The notes: a model not told the origin generated them from the sequence alone. DNA of 64,000 nt from Hyphomicrobiales bacterium (GCA_900469625.1 UBXV01000007.1:186001-250000), one strand, 5' to 3'. Positions 1 through 7,402 are shown, counted from the stretch's first letter. Translations and numbers: made by a program.

Positions 1-362
1 GCATCGCCACCCTCCATCTGCGGCGCCGAAAGCACGACCATGCAGCCGCGGGGTTCGTCCCTTTGCGTGAAATTTTTGGCCGAACGCTTCAACAGATCAT
101 GGATCGCTTCCTTCGCCGTCGGTGCTTCGTCGAGAAACTCCCAGATGCCGGCGCCATCGGTGCGACCATAGAGATCGACCGCTTCCAGGAAAAGTTTCGC
201 CTTGCTGCCGAAAGCCGCATAGAGGCTGGGCGGGTTGAGCCCCATCACCCGGGTGAGGTCAGCAAGCGAGGTGTTGTCGAAGCCCTTGTCCCAGAAGATT
301 TCCATCGCGCTTCTGAGCGCGTCATCGCGCGAAAAGGTGCGGGGCCGACCGCGGCTGGACAT
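1..362 (-). CDS. TetR/AcrR-family transcriptional regulator (C-terminus beyond window)
   Basis: About 120 N-terminal residues are visible; the gene runs off the left edge. The start is the ATG at 362, opening MSSRGRPRTFSRDDALRSAM. A typical TetR helix-turn-helix follows, with 'GFDNTSLADLTRVMGLNPPS' then 'LYAAFGSKAKLF' (roughly residues 28-60). The ligand-binding domain is mostly missing, so the inducer cannot be guessed. It is divergent from an SDR oxidoreductase gene. The gap between them carries two matching operator-like sequences flanking a TTGACA hexamer, which suggests that it represses itself and the SDR gene. Confidence 0.9.
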   Translation of the reverse strand, partial: MSSRGRPRTFSRDDALRSAMEIFWDKGFDNTSLADLTRVMGLNPPSLYAAFGSKAKLFLEAVDLYGRTDGAGIWEFLDEAPTAKEAIHDLLKRSAKNFTQRDEPRGCMVVLSAPQMEGGD

Positions 363-379
363 CGTGCGAATTCCTTTTT

Positions 380-449
380 GTACCAATCGATACATAATTC
401 ACTTGACAGCGACAAGCAAGCAAACATCTTTATATGTATCGATCACTAC
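380..449. promoter_or_regulatory. Paired TetR-type operators around a -35 hexamer
   Basis: ATCGATACAT at 386-395 and its exact reverse complement ATGTATCGAT at 434-443 lie 48 bases apart. Each belongs to a longer imperfect dyad of about 16 bases beginning TGTA and ending TACA. Between them TTGACA (403-408) can serve as the -35 of the rightward SDR promoter. A matching -10 is less clear: candidate hexamers lie near 425-436. Assigning the sites to the adjacent TetR protein is inference from position. Confidence 0.55.
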
Positions 450-453
450 AAAT

Positions 454-1206
454 ATGGAGTTGCATGTGTCGAACTTAAAGAACAGGGTCGCATTGGTAAC
501 AGGCGGCGGACGCGGCATCGGTGCGGCGATCGCCAGGCGCCTGGCGAGCGAAGGTGCCATCGTGGCCGTGACCTATGGCCAGTCGCAGGCCAAGGCCGAT
601 GCACTGGTTGCCGAGATTGAGCAGGCCGGAGGCAAGGCGCTCGCGGTTCACGCCGACAATCGAGACATCGACGCGCTGGAGACAGCCGTCAATACGGTGG
701 TCGAACGCCATGGCCGCATCGACATTCTCGTCAACAATGCCGGCATCTACGAGGAAGCGGCGATCACCGAAGTGACCGCGCAGGCTTTCGATCGCACCAT
801 CGACATCAACGTGAAAGCGGTCGTTCTCGCCACGAGCGCTGCTGCCAGGCACATGCCGGAGGGCGGCCGCATCATTTCGGTCGGCAGCAACCTGGCACAG
901 CGCGTTCCCTTTCCCGGCATCAGCCTCTATGCGCTGAGCAAATCGGCGCTCGTCGGTTTCACCAAGGCGGTCGCGCGCGACCTGGGGCCGAAGGGCATCA
1001 CCGTCAACATCGTCCATCCCGGCTCGACAAACACCGACATGAACCCGCAGGACGGCGCGCATGCGGATCCGCAGCGTGGGCTGATGGCGATCCCCCGTTT
1101 CAACGATGCCGACGAGGTGGCAGCTCTTGTCACCTGGCTCGCGGGGCCCGATGCGCGCGGCGTGACCGGCGCCGAGTTCACCATCGACGGCGGCACGAAC
1201 GCCTGA
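454..1206 (+). CDS. SDR-family NAD(P)-dependent oxidoreductase
   Basis: A short-chain dehydrogenase/reductase of 250 aa. The N-terminus has the Rossmann motif TGGGRGIG, followed by NNAG and the active-site YxxxK in 'SLYALSKSA'. A C-terminal GAEFTIDGG segment is typical of the 3-oxoacyl-ACP-reductase-like subgroup. The ATG at 454 was chosen because it sits just before the Rossmann strand; GTG at 466 is a possible alternative, and neither has a strong ribosome binding site. The open frame extends upstream to 235, but that part reads through the operators and the TetR gene. The substrate is unknown. Divergence from a TetR gene suggests an inducible detoxification or catabolic reductase. Confidence 0.88.
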   Translation: MELHVSNLKNRVALVTGGGRGIGAAIARRLASEGAIVAVTYGQSQAKADALVAEIEQAGGKALAVHADNRDIDALETAVNTVVERHGRIDILVNNAGIYEEAAITEVTAQAFDRTIDINVKAVVLATSAAARHMPEGGRIISVGSNLAQRVPFPGISLYALSKSALVGFTKAVARDLGPKGITVNIVHPGSTNTDMNPQDGAHADPQRGLMAIPRFNDADEVAALVTWLAGPDARGVTGAEFTIDGGTNA

Positions 1207-1227
1207 CACCGCCGCGCCGGATGAATA

Positions 1228-1264
1228 CGAAAGAGGCCGGGAGCGATGCTTCCGGCCTCTTTCG
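1228..1264. terminator. Bidirectional terminator between SDR and FAD oxidoreductase genes
   Basis: A perfect 13-bp stem, CGAAAGAGGCCGG (1228-1240) pairing with CCGGCCTCTTTCG (1252-1264), around an 11-base loop. It lies between convergent genes. The A-rich and T-rich stem ends let it work in both directions. Confidence 0.8.
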
Positions 1265-1280
1265 ACGATCGGACGATCGT

Positions 1281-2534
1281 TCAGGAAAAGAAGCGCCCGG
1301 GGCGATAGGGAGCGATGTCGATCACCGTCTTCTCACCGGTCATCGCCTCGGCGAGCGCGCGGCCGGTGACAGGCCCAAGCGTCATGCCATGATGGGCATG
1401 GCCGAAGGCGAACCAGAGGCCCTGGTGGCGCGGCGCTTTGCCGATGATCGGCATCATGTCGGGCGTGCAGGGGCGTGCACCCATCCAGGGCTCCTCGTCG
1501 CGGCGCTCCGCCAGCGGGAAGAATTCACGCGCCACGCGCTCGGCGCGGGTGAGCTGGACCGGCGTCTTCGGCGCATCGCGCCAGGCAAATTCGGCCCCCG
1601 TCGTCAGGCGGATGCCACGCTGCATCGGCGCCAGGAAATAGCCCTTCTCCGCGTCGAGCACCCAATTGTTGAGCTGTGCGCCGTCCTGCATGCCGTAATG
1701 CATGTGATAGCCACGTTTGACCGCGAGCGGGAAGTGGTAGCCGAGCTTTCGGGTCACGGTATCGGCCCAGGGGCCAAGCGCGACGACCACGTCATTCGCC
1801 TCCAGCGGCCCTTCGGGCGTTGCCACCCGCCAGCCCGGACCTTCGAGGATATGCTCCACCGTCGCGGCGTCGCCGGAGACAAGACGGCCGCCGAGCGACT
1901 GGAAGTAGCTCAGATAGGCCTTGTTGAGGCTGTGCGGATCGCGGATCGACCAGGGGTCGCTCCAACGCAGGCCGCCGACGAGATCGGCCTTGATCGAAGG
2001 TTCGATCACCTTCAATTCGCTGGTGGAGAGCTTCTGGTGATTGACGCCGAAACCGGCCGACAGCTTCTCGGCGTCCTTGTAGGCGGCGTCGCGCTCCTTC
2101 TCGGTGCGAAACACCTTCATCCAGCCGTCCTTGCGGATCAGGTCACCGGCGCCGGACGCATTGATGAGATCCTCATGCTCGACGATCGAGTGTTCGATCA
2201 GCGGCGCATACATCTGGGCGATGCGCTGGTGTTGGGTGAAGCCCGAATGCCACCAGTATCGCGCCAGAAACGGCACCAGCCCGGGCAAGGCCCTGATATG
2301 GTAGTGCGCGTCGATGGTGTTGTTGAGCGCATAGCGGAACAGCGCGCCGAAATCGTGCGGGAAGCCGTAGGGGAAGACGCCTTCGCGCTGGATCAGGCCG
2401 GCATTGCCATAGGATGTTTCCTCGCCGGCACCGCGGCGATCGAGCAGCACCACCGACTTGCCGCGCCGCGCCAGATGGATGGCGGTCGAAATGCCGACGA
2501 TGCCGGCGCCGAGAACCACTACGTCAGTCTTCAT
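1281..2534 (-). CDS. D-amino-acid dehydrogenase small-subunit-like FAD oxidoreductase
   Basis: A 417-aa DAO-superfamily flavoprotein. The N-terminal dinucleotide-binding motif is VVVLGAGIVGISTA. The C-terminal FAD region reads 'PIIGKAPRHQGLWFAFGHAHHG' (quoted in part) followed by MTLGPVTGRALAE, as in DadA-type proteins. Such enzymes oxidise D-amino acids to 2-oxo acids and pass electrons to the respiratory chain. There is no alanine racemase partner nearby, so the substrate is not settled. It lies 60 bases downstream of a UPF0114 membrane protein gene on the same strand and may share its transcript. Confidence 0.82.
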   Translation of the reverse strand: MKTDVVVLGAGIVGISTAIHLARRGKSVVLLDRRGAGEETSYGNAGLIQREGVFPYGFPHDFGALFRYALNNTIDAHYHIRALPGLVPFLARYWWHSGFTQHQRIAQMYAPLIEHSIVEHEDLINASGAGDLIRKDGWMKVFRTEKERDAAYKDAEKLSAGFGVNHQKLSTSELKVIEPSIKADLVGGLRWSDPWSIRDPHSLNKAYLSYFQSLGGRLVSGDAATVEHILEGPGWRVATPEGPLEANDVVVALGPWADTVTRKLGYHFPLAVKRGYHMHYGMQDGAQLNNWVLDAEKGYFLAPMQRGIRLTTGAEFAWRDAPKTPVQLTRAERVAREFFPLAERRDEEPWMGARPCTPDMMPIIGKAPRHQGLWFAFGHAHHGMTLGPVTGRALAEAMTGEKTVIDIAPYRPGRFFS

Positions 2535-2594
2535 ATCCCGCTGCCCCGCTCCTCGTTCAAGACCAGCTGCGACGCGATTGCCGCCCGGCCCAAG

Positions 2595-3098
2595 CTACTT
2601 CTTCTTCAGCCCCACCATGATCCGCTCGAGATAACCGAGCAGGACCGCCGAAACCACGAAGGCGAGATGCATGATCGTTGCCCACATCAGTTGCTGGTCG
2701 GTATATTGCTGCGTGTTGAGGAAGATCTGCAAAAGATGGATCGACGAAATCGCGACGATCGACGAGGCGACCTTGATCTTCAGGCTGCCTGCGTCGAGTT
2801 TGCCAAGGAAGGAAACCTCGGCATCTCCCTCGTCGAAGCGGCTGACGAAATTCTCGTATCCCGAGATCATGACCATGACGATCAGGCTTGCCACCAGCGC
2901 CGCATCGATCAGCGCGAGCATCGCCAGGATCATCTGGGCATCATCGTAGACGAAGACCATGCTGGCGATCTTCGCGAGCTTGTACATGAACGAGATGCCG
3001 TAAAGGCCCAAAGCCACAACGAGCCCGAGATAGAAGATGACCAGCAGCCAGCGACTGGACAGGATGATCCGCTCTACGAGGAGTTCCAGCGATTTCAT
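2595..3098 (-). CDS. UPF0114 (YqhA-family) inner membrane protein
   Basis: A 167-aa integral membrane protein with about four hydrophobic segments. It opens MKSLELLVERIILSSRWLL, the characteristic start of the YqhA/UPF0114 family, and ends in a lysine-rich tail (GLKKK). The start at 3098 was chosen by family length; the ATG at 3110 is an alternative with AAAGGA touching it. Its function is unknown in the family. It is followed by the FAD oxidoreductase gene on the same strand. Confidence 0.85.
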   Translation of the reverse strand: MKSLELLVERIILSSRWLLVIFYLGLVVALGLYGISFMYKLAKIASMVFVYDDAQMILAMLALIDAALVASLIVMVMISGYENFVSRFDEGDAEVSFLGKLDAGSLKIKVASSIVAISSIHLLQIFLNTQQYTDQQLMWATIMHLAFVVSAVLLGYLERIMVGLKKK

Positions 3099-3200
3099 GG
3101 CAGTTCGCATTCCTTTGCTGCGCGGCAGATCCGTTTCGGCATGAATAGCCAAGCGCTTCAGCGAGGGCAAGGGATGTCGCGGGAGGGAACCGGACATGCG

Positions 3201-3233
3201 AAAGGGACGAAGTCTTGCGACATTCGTCCCTTT
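3201..3233 (-). terminator. Probable terminator downstream of the DUF1328 gene
   Basis: AAAGGGACGAA (3201-3211) pairs with TTCGTCCCTTT (3223-3233) around an 11-base loop. It is placed 30 bases after the stop of the small membrane protein gene. The T tract is short. Confidence 0.6.
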
Positions 3234-3264
3234 GTTCATGCCCAGGGAGCGGATTTCCGCCCGA

Positions 3265-3429
3265 TCACGTTCTACGCATCAGACCTGCGACCAGCGAAAT
3301 CACCAGGAAGGCAAGGAACAGGAAGAACAGGATCTGTGCGATGCCGGCAGAGGCACCAGCAATACCGCCGAAACCAAGTACACCGGCAATGATGGCCACT
3401 ACCAGAAAGACGAGAGCGTAGTAAAGCAT
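3265..3429 (-). CDS. DUF1328 / UPF0391 small membrane protein
   Basis: A 54-aa protein with two hydrophobic helices, opening [20 protein letters not shown] and ending LVAGLMRRT. This matches the DUF1328 (YtjA-like) family in length and pattern. AAGGAG precedes the ATG at a good distance. About 35 bases further upstream is a candidate EcfG promoter (3463-3488), so expression during general stress is likely. The molecular function of the family is not known. Confidence 0.88.
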   Translation of the reverse strand: MLYYALVFLVVAIIAGVLGFGGIAGASAGIAQILFFLFLAFLVISLVAGLMRRT

Positions 3430-3462
3430 AGGATATCTCCTTGTGTTCGTCGCTGGAGATGA

Positions 3463-3488
3463 AACGTCGCGGCCCGCTATTTTGTTCC
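3463..3488 (-). promoter_or_regulatory. Candidate EcfG/RpoE2 promoter for the DUF1328 gene
   Basis: On the minus strand GGAAC (3488-3484), 17 bases, then CGTT (3466-3463). This matches the alphaproteobacterial general-stress sigma consensus GGAAC-N16/17-CGTT. Confidence 0.75.
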
Positions 3489-3604
3489 GGTGGACGCGTA
3501 TGCGAGGACGAAATCTTCAGCTCCCAGCCGCGGCATCGAAACCATCTGTTAACCAAGCGAGCCAAAACAGTGCCGATTTGACACAAGCGGGACCAAATTC
3601 GCCA

Positions 3605-3629
3605 GGAACCTTCGAGATAGTCCTACGTT
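3605..3629 (+). promoter_or_regulatory. Candidate EcfG/RpoE2 promoter for the NepR-like gene
   Basis: GGAAC (3605-3609), 16 bases, CGTT (3626-3629), placed 30 bases before the ATG at 3659. Confidence 0.75.
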
Positions 3630-3658
3630 GTTCCCTCAAGGAATAAAGCAGGTTCGAC

Positions 3659-3853
3659 ATGAAGATGCCAATGTCACATATCTGGAAGTCCGCAGCGGAA
3701 ACAGCGCGCCGAAAAGCTGAATTGCCGGACGCTAATCTTCACATCGGCAGGACGATGCGCGATCTCTACGCACCCAACCTGGAAAAACCGAGCAACGACC
3801 TGAACACACTTCTCGAAAAACTGAAAAAAACCGAGCCGAAGTCGGGAAATTAG
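3659..3853 (+). CDS. Small NepR-like protein (possible second anti-sigma factor)
   Basis: A 64-aa charged, helical protein. Residues 29-48 read IGRTMRDLYAPNLEKPSNDL, followed by LLEKL at 51-55. The bona fide NepR of this window (5066-5284) has IGSKLKALY at 28-36, P43, D46, L47 and LLQKL at 51-55. The I-G, L-Y, P, D and L positions therefore keep exact spacing, with one residue missing before the final LL..KL. NepR proteins bind the sigma factor EcfG and are sequestered by phosphorylated PhyR. The gene has its own candidate EcfG promoter. The homology is my reading of a short motif, so treat the function as a hypothesis. The ATG at 3659 was chosen; in-frame ATGs at 3665 and 3671 are possible. 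Confidence 0.6.
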   Translation: MKMPMSHIWKSAAETARRKAELPDANLHIGRTMRDLYAPNLEKPSNDLNTLLEKLKKTEPKSGN

Positions 3854-3882
3854 TTGGGCCGGTGTTGCTCCAGACAGAACGA

Positions 3883-3939
3883 CAACGACATGCAAACGCC
3901 GCAGCGGCACATCACCGCAGCGGCGTTTGCATGTCGTTG
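3883..3939. repeat. 57-base near-perfect hairpin between convergent genes
   Basis: Two 25-base arms, identical in inverted orientation except for one A.A mismatch, enclose the 7-base loop CACATCA. The arms begin CAACGACATGCAAACGCC. There is no U tract. It sits between the 3' ends of the NepR-like gene and a convergent periplasmic protein gene, so it may act as a bidirectional terminator or an mRNA-stabilising structure. Confidence 0.8.
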
Positions 3940-3979
3940 GTAGGCGCGGTGCTGGCCACCGCGCCGGATGAGCGCATGT

Positions 3980-4303
3980 TCAATTGCTCAGCTTCGGCGT
4001 GTCATTGGCGCGCGCTGCAACGGCGTAGCTGCCGTCGTCGGCAATCACCTTGACCTCGAGCTGACGTGCGGGCGTGATGCGCCATTCGATGGTGGCATCC
4101 TCGACGAACAGAGCCGGATCGACTTCGGCGCATTTGCCGTAGGCGCCCTTGAAGGCCTTGCCAACCTCTTCGATCGAGGGCGAAAGCAGTTCCTGGCATT
4201 CCTCGACGGTCTCGAAGCCGACGACGGGCGTCGGCACTTCGCGGCAGGCGGCATCGCCCTGCAGGCACCCGACGAGGACCATGATGGCAGCGATATGTTC
4301 CAT
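3980..4303 (-). CDS. Small periplasmic protein, function unknown
   Basis: A 107-aa protein with a short hydrophobic N-terminus (MEHIAAIMVLVGCLQGDAAC) that looks like an export signal. Further cysteines follow in the mature part (within EECQELL and GKCAEV). I do not recognise the family. The ATG at 4303 was preferred over the ATG at 4309 because AAGGAG lies 7 bases before 4303 but only 1 base before 4309. A candidate EcfG promoter at 4338-4363 suggests expression in the general stress response. Confidence 0.7.
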   Translation of the reverse strand: MEHIAAIMVLVGCLQGDAACREVPTPVVGFETVEECQELLSPSIEEVGKAFKGAYGKCAEVDPALFVEDATIEWRITPARQLEVKVIADDGSYAVAARANDTPKLSN

Positions 4304-4337
4304 ACGCATGCTCCTTCCATCAAAAACTTCATGAGCA

Positions 4338-4363
4338 AACGGTTATGGACGGCCCGAGGTTCC
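4338..4363 (-). promoter_or_regulatory. Candidate EcfG/RpoE2 promoter for the periplasmic protein gene
   Basis: On the minus strand GGAAC (4363-4359), 17 bases, CGTT (4341-4338), 35 bases upstream of the chosen start. Confidence 0.75.
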
Positions 4364-4468
4364 ATGGGGCGGCTCGAAATTTTCAGTGTCGTCTCACACG
4401 GTCGCGAAAAGCAGAACGGTCTCGCAACCTCGCGCGAAACGACATGTTCCAAGAACAATGCCCACGAT

Positions 4469-4493
4469 GGAACAAATCGGCGTGATCGTCGTT
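4469..4493 (+). promoter_or_regulatory. Candidate EcfG/RpoE2 promoter for the lipoprotein unit
   Basis: GGAAC (4469-4473), 16 bases, CGTT (4490-4493), reading towards the small reading frame and lipoprotein gene at 4554-5005. Confidence 0.75.
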
Positions 4494-4553
4494 TCCAGTG
4501 CAATAACAAGCGCCGCGCCCGCGGCGATACCACAAGGGAGACGCTGATGAGCG

Positions 4554-4760
4554 GTGCAGATCCGCCCGTTGCGAAACGTCCAGGGATCATCAAGATCGTC
4601 CAGAAGCCCGGATCAGGGCTGGAACCCGTCATGGCTACAGGTTTTGGCGCGCGACCTCATTATCGTCACTCTGTTCGTCCTCAGTGCCCCGCAACCGGTC
4701 TCGGCCGAATGCATCCTTCAATGCTCAACCAAGCAAACCTCGGATAGGAACGCGTCATGA
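4554..4760 (+). CDS. Possible small exported peptide upstream of lipoprotein
   Basis: A reading frame that may start at GTG 4554, or internally at TTG 4647. It contains a signal-peptide-like stretch, DLIIVTLFVLSAPQPVSA, followed by the short tail ECILQCSTKQTSDRNAS. Its TGA stop overlaps the ATG of the lipoprotein gene (ATGA at 4757-4760), an arrangement typical of translational coupling. A ribosome-binding-like AAGGGAG lies at 4535-4541, and an ATG at 4548 in another frame competes for it. The start is unsettled and the peptide may not be real. Confidence 0.35.
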   Translation: MQIRPLRNVQGSSRSSRSPDQGWNPSWLQVLARDLIIVTLFVLSAPQPVSAECILQCSTKQTSDRNAS

Positions 4761-5005
4761 AGAAAATACTGATCATAGCAAGCCTGGTCCTCCCGCTCGC
4801 GGCCTGCACGCAAACGGAAAAGGGCGCGGCGATCGGCGCGGGCAGCGGGGCCGTCATCGGCGGCCTGGCGACGGGCAATGTCAGAGGTGCTGCAGTGGGT
4901 GCTGCGGTCGGCGGTGTGGCCGGCGCGCTGATCGGCAACGCCAACGAACCTGGCCGCTGCATCTATCGCGACCGCTACGGCCGCCGCTACGAAGCCGCCT
5001 GCTAA
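4757..5005 (+). CDS. Glycine-zipper outer-membrane lipoprotein
   Basis: An 82-aa lipoprotein. It has a signal peptide with lipobox LPLAAC (Cys at residue 17), then GAAIGAGSGAVIGG and GAAVGAAVGGVAGALIG repeats typical of Gly-zipper motifs, and a short tail RCIYRDRYGRRYEAAC. It resembles 17-kDa-antigen/YMGG-type proteins, which sit in the cell envelope. AGGAACGCGTC precedes the ATG. It lies downstream of a candidate EcfG promoter and overlaps a possible small exported peptide by ATGA. Confidence 0.85.
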   Translation: MKKILIIASLVLPLAACTQTEKGAAIGAGSGAVIGGLATGNVRGAAVGAAVGGVAGALIGNANEPGRCIYRDRYGRRYEAAC

Positions 5006-5025
5006 GGCGACAAAAGCGAGACATG

Positions 5026-5054
5026 GAAGGGAACGGGCTTCGGCCCGTTTCCCG
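5026..5054 (+). terminator. Terminator after the lipoprotein gene
   Basis: GGGAACGGGC and GCCCGTTTCCC pair around a stable TTCG loop, with one bulged base, 24 bases after the lipoprotein stop. It may also serve the convergent nepR gene. Confidence 0.6.
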
Positions 5055-5065
5055 ATTTCCTGCGC

Positions 5066-5284
5066 CTAGGGTTTGCTGCGAACCTTGTCGTCGGGACGGG
5101 AGAGCGACTCAGCCTCGTCCAGTTTTTGCAGAAGATCGATGAAAAGGTCGGGCACCGGTTCCTGCTCGAGCGCGCGATAGAGCGCCTTCAGCTTCGAACC
5201 GATCAATCCGTTCGGATCGGACGCTTCGGCCGCCTTTCGGCGCTCCTCATCCCCCACGCCACGCTCGTCCACAGGATCTTTCAT
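5066..5284 (-). CDS. nepR: NepR-family anti-sigma factor (general stress response)
   Basis: A 72-aa protein with the NepR core: NGLIGSKLKALYRALEQEP (about residues 25-43), then VPDLFIDLLQKLDEAE. NepR binds the ECF sigma factor EcfG (RpoE2 in Sinorhizobium) and releases it when phosphorylated PhyR takes NepR away by mimicking the sigma factor. The ATG at 5284 was chosen because upstream residues do not fit the family. It is divergent from phyR with 164 bases between, the usual pairing, though no ecfG gene is in the window. It probably corresponds to E. meliloti RsiA2 (from memory). Confidence 0.9.
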   Translation of the reverse strand: MKDPVDERGVGDEERRKAAEASDPNGLIGSKLKALYRALEQEPVPDLFIDLLQKLDEAESLSRPDDKVRSKP

Positions 5285-5448
5285 TCCCACAATCCCCAAG
5301 CCAGACGGCGCTCCACGCAGCCGAACACACATCGCCGCAACCAGCTTCCCATAGGCTGAAAAACGTGTTCAAAACATTCACGTCTTTTGCGGGATCCTCG
5401 TTGTCCTCAGAAAACAAGCGAATCACATCAGACCCAAGGAAGTACTTG

Positions 5449-6249
5449 ATGTCACTTTCGACGCGTATTGCACCACATCTTCCCTTTCTGCGCCGTTACT
5501 CCCGCGCCGTCACCGGCTCGCAGGCTGCCGGCGACGGTTACGTGGCCGCGGTTCTGGAAGCGTTGATCGAGGACATCAGCCTCTTTCCGGAGAGTTCCAA
5601 CGATCGGATCTCCCTCTACAAACTTTTCTGCACCCTGTTCGAGAAGGTCTCCGTCGACCGGACCGGCAATGTTTCTCCCTTTGCCTGGGAGCAGCAGGCT
5701 GCCGCCAATCTGTCGCTGATTGCGCCGGCCGCCCGCCAGGCCTTCCTTCTCGTCTCGGTCGAGGGCTTCTCGATCGCCGATGCCGCCGAGATCATGGGCC
5801 AGAGCCAGGCGGGCTTTTCCAAGCTGCTGACGGCCGCTTCGGAAGACATTTCGCGCCAGGTCGCAACCGAAGTGCTGATCATCGAGGATGAACCGCTGAT
5901 CGCGCTCGACATCGAGGATATGGTCACCAGCCTCGGCCATCGTGTGACCGGCATCGCCCGCACCCACAAGGAAGCGCTCGATCTCTACCGCAAGACGGCG
6001 CCGAAGATGGTGCTTGCCGACATTCAGCTCGCCGATGGCAGCTCCGGTATCGACGCGGTGAACGAGATCCTGAAGGATGCGGCCGTGCCGGTGATCTTCA
6101 TCACAGCCTTTCCAGAGCGCCTGCTGACCGGAAAGAGGCCCGAGCCCGCCTTCCTCGTCACCAAGCCGTTCAATCCGGACATGGTCAAGGCGCTGATCAG
6201 CCAGGCGCTATTCTTCGACGAGCACGCCCGCTCCTCGACGCGCAGGTAA
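5449..6249 (+). CDS. phyR: PhyR-type response regulator (sigma-like domain plus receiver)
   Basis: 266 aa. Residues 1-135 are a sigma-70-like region opening MSLSTRIAPHLPFLRRYSRA. Residues 142-260 are a receiver with acidic pocket IIEDE (146-148), phosphoacceptor D191 in VLADIQLADG, and the PhyR-specific FITAFPERLLTGKRPEPAFL and TKPF segments. When phosphorylated, the sigma-like domain binds NepR and frees the stress sigma factor. AAGGA 8 bases before the ATG at 5449 decides the start; the 28 extra codons upstream do not fit. It probably corresponds to E. meliloti RsiB2 (from memory). The cognate HWE kinase is not in the window. Confidence 0.93.
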   Translation: MSLSTRIAPHLPFLRRYSRAVTGSQAAGDGYVAAVLEALIEDISLFPESSNDRISLYKLFCTLFEKVSVDRTGNVSPFAWEQQAAANLSLIAPAARQAFLLVSVEGFSIADAAEIMGQSQAGFSKLLTAASEDISRQVATEVLIIEDEPLIALDIEDMVTSLGHRVTGIARTHKEALDLYRKTAPKMVLADIQLADGSSGIDAVNEILKDAAVPVIFITAFPERLLTGKRPEPAFLVTKPFNPDMVKALISQALFFDEHARSSTRR

Positions 6250-6265
6250 GAAGCGGGACGACAGG

Positions 6266-7402
6266 TCACGCCGGCAGCTGCCGTTCCGGCGGCTGCTCGC
6301 GCACCTCTTCGAAAATCGTCATGGCGATCAGCGACAGCGGCAGCGCCAGCATGGCGCCGACCGCGCCCCACATCCACGTCCAGAAGATGATGGCGACGAA
6401 GACGAGGAATGGATTGACCTCGAGCCTGTTGCCCAGGATCGAAGGTATGACAAGGTTTTCCATGAGGAGGTGGACAACGAAGAACGCGGCCGCCGGCGCC
6501 AGCGCCAGCAGGATTGCCTCGTGCGTCATCAGCCCGCCCACGAGCAGCGCCAGCGTCATCATCGTCACCCCGAGATAGGGGATGAAACTGGAGACGAAGG
6601 CAAACAGCCCCCAGAGCGGTGGTACGGCGAGCCCACCGACCAGCGCGATGATCATCGTGACGACGCCGAGGGCGAGATAGATCAGGCTGGCAATCGAGAA
6701 GTACTGGGCGAGCGCGGTCTCGATCGCATTCATGATCCGGATCGTGCTCAGGCGCCGTTCGCGACTGGTGAAGGCTAGAATGGCGGTCTTGCGCAGATGC
6801 AGGCGGCCCAACAGAAACAGCCCGAGTGCTGCAAGGAATATCAAGGTCTGGACAAGGGCGGGGGTCAGCCCACCGGCAACCGCGCCTAGAACCGGCCCTG
6901 CATTCTTCATGACAGTGTCGGCAAGCGCGTCACCGCCGATGCCCTTGGCAAGCGCCAGCCGCAGCCATTCGAAGCGCTCGATGAACGGCATGACGCGCTC
7001 GATCACGCCCTCTACCATGGCAGGCGCCTTCTGGGCCAATTCCGTCATCGGCCCGAGCAAAGCGCTGACCACAGATGCCAAGCCAAGCACGAAGACCAGC
7101 GCCAGCAACAATCCGCCCATCACGGGCGGCAGGCCGAACCTTGCCAGGCTGTCGGCCGCGCGACCGAGCACGATGCCGACGACGACGGCAAGCGTGATCG
7201 GCATCAGGATCGTCTCCATCGAGGAGATGGCGGCGGAACCTGCAATGACGAACAGTCCGATGATGCTCCAGGCGACCATCAGGTCGATGCCGTCCCGCTT
7301 GGGCACGGCAGGCGGAACCGCTTCGACAGAGGCCCTTTCCTCCTCGGCGATACGTTTCAGCTTGTAGTAGGCAGCCGTATGGCCCGATGTGTCCAATGCC
7401 AT
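6266..7402 (-). CDS. AI-2E-family (UPF0118) membrane permease
   Basis: A 378-aa protein with about eight transmembrane segments (first near residues 45-65) and the family-typical C-terminal block VIPSILGNRLEVNPFLVFVA. Members export small molecules or act in Na+/H+ exchange; the autoinducer-2 role is established for only a few. GAGGA lies immediately before the ATG at 7402. It is downstream of a small membrane protein gene (7447-7617) and probably shares its candidate EcfG promoter, which would make it a stress gene. Confidence 0.87.
   Translation of the reverse strand: MALDTSGHTAAYYKLKRIAEEERASVEAVPPAVPKRDGIDLMVAWSIIGLFVIAGSAAISSMETILMPITLAVVVGIVLGRAADSLARFGLPPVMGGLLLALVFVLGLASVVSALLGPMTELAQKAPAMVEGVIERVMPFIERFEWLRLALAKGIGGDALADTVMKNAGPVLGAVAGGLTPALVQTLIFLAALGLFLLGRLHLRKTAILAFTSRERRLSTIRIMNAIETALAQYFSIASLIYLALGVVTMIIALVGGLAVPPLWGLFAFVSSFIPYLGVTMMTLALLVGGLMTHEAILLALAPAAAFFVVHLLMENLVIPSILGNRLEVNPFLVFVAIIFWTWMWGAVGAMLALPLSLIAMTIFEEVREQPPERQLPA

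Noticed and set aside
1221-3392. 723-codon open frame on the plus strand
   Set aside because: It runs antisense through the FAD oxidoreductase and UPF0114 genes, and its Arg/His/Asp-rich composition is that of a mirror frame in GC-rich DNA.
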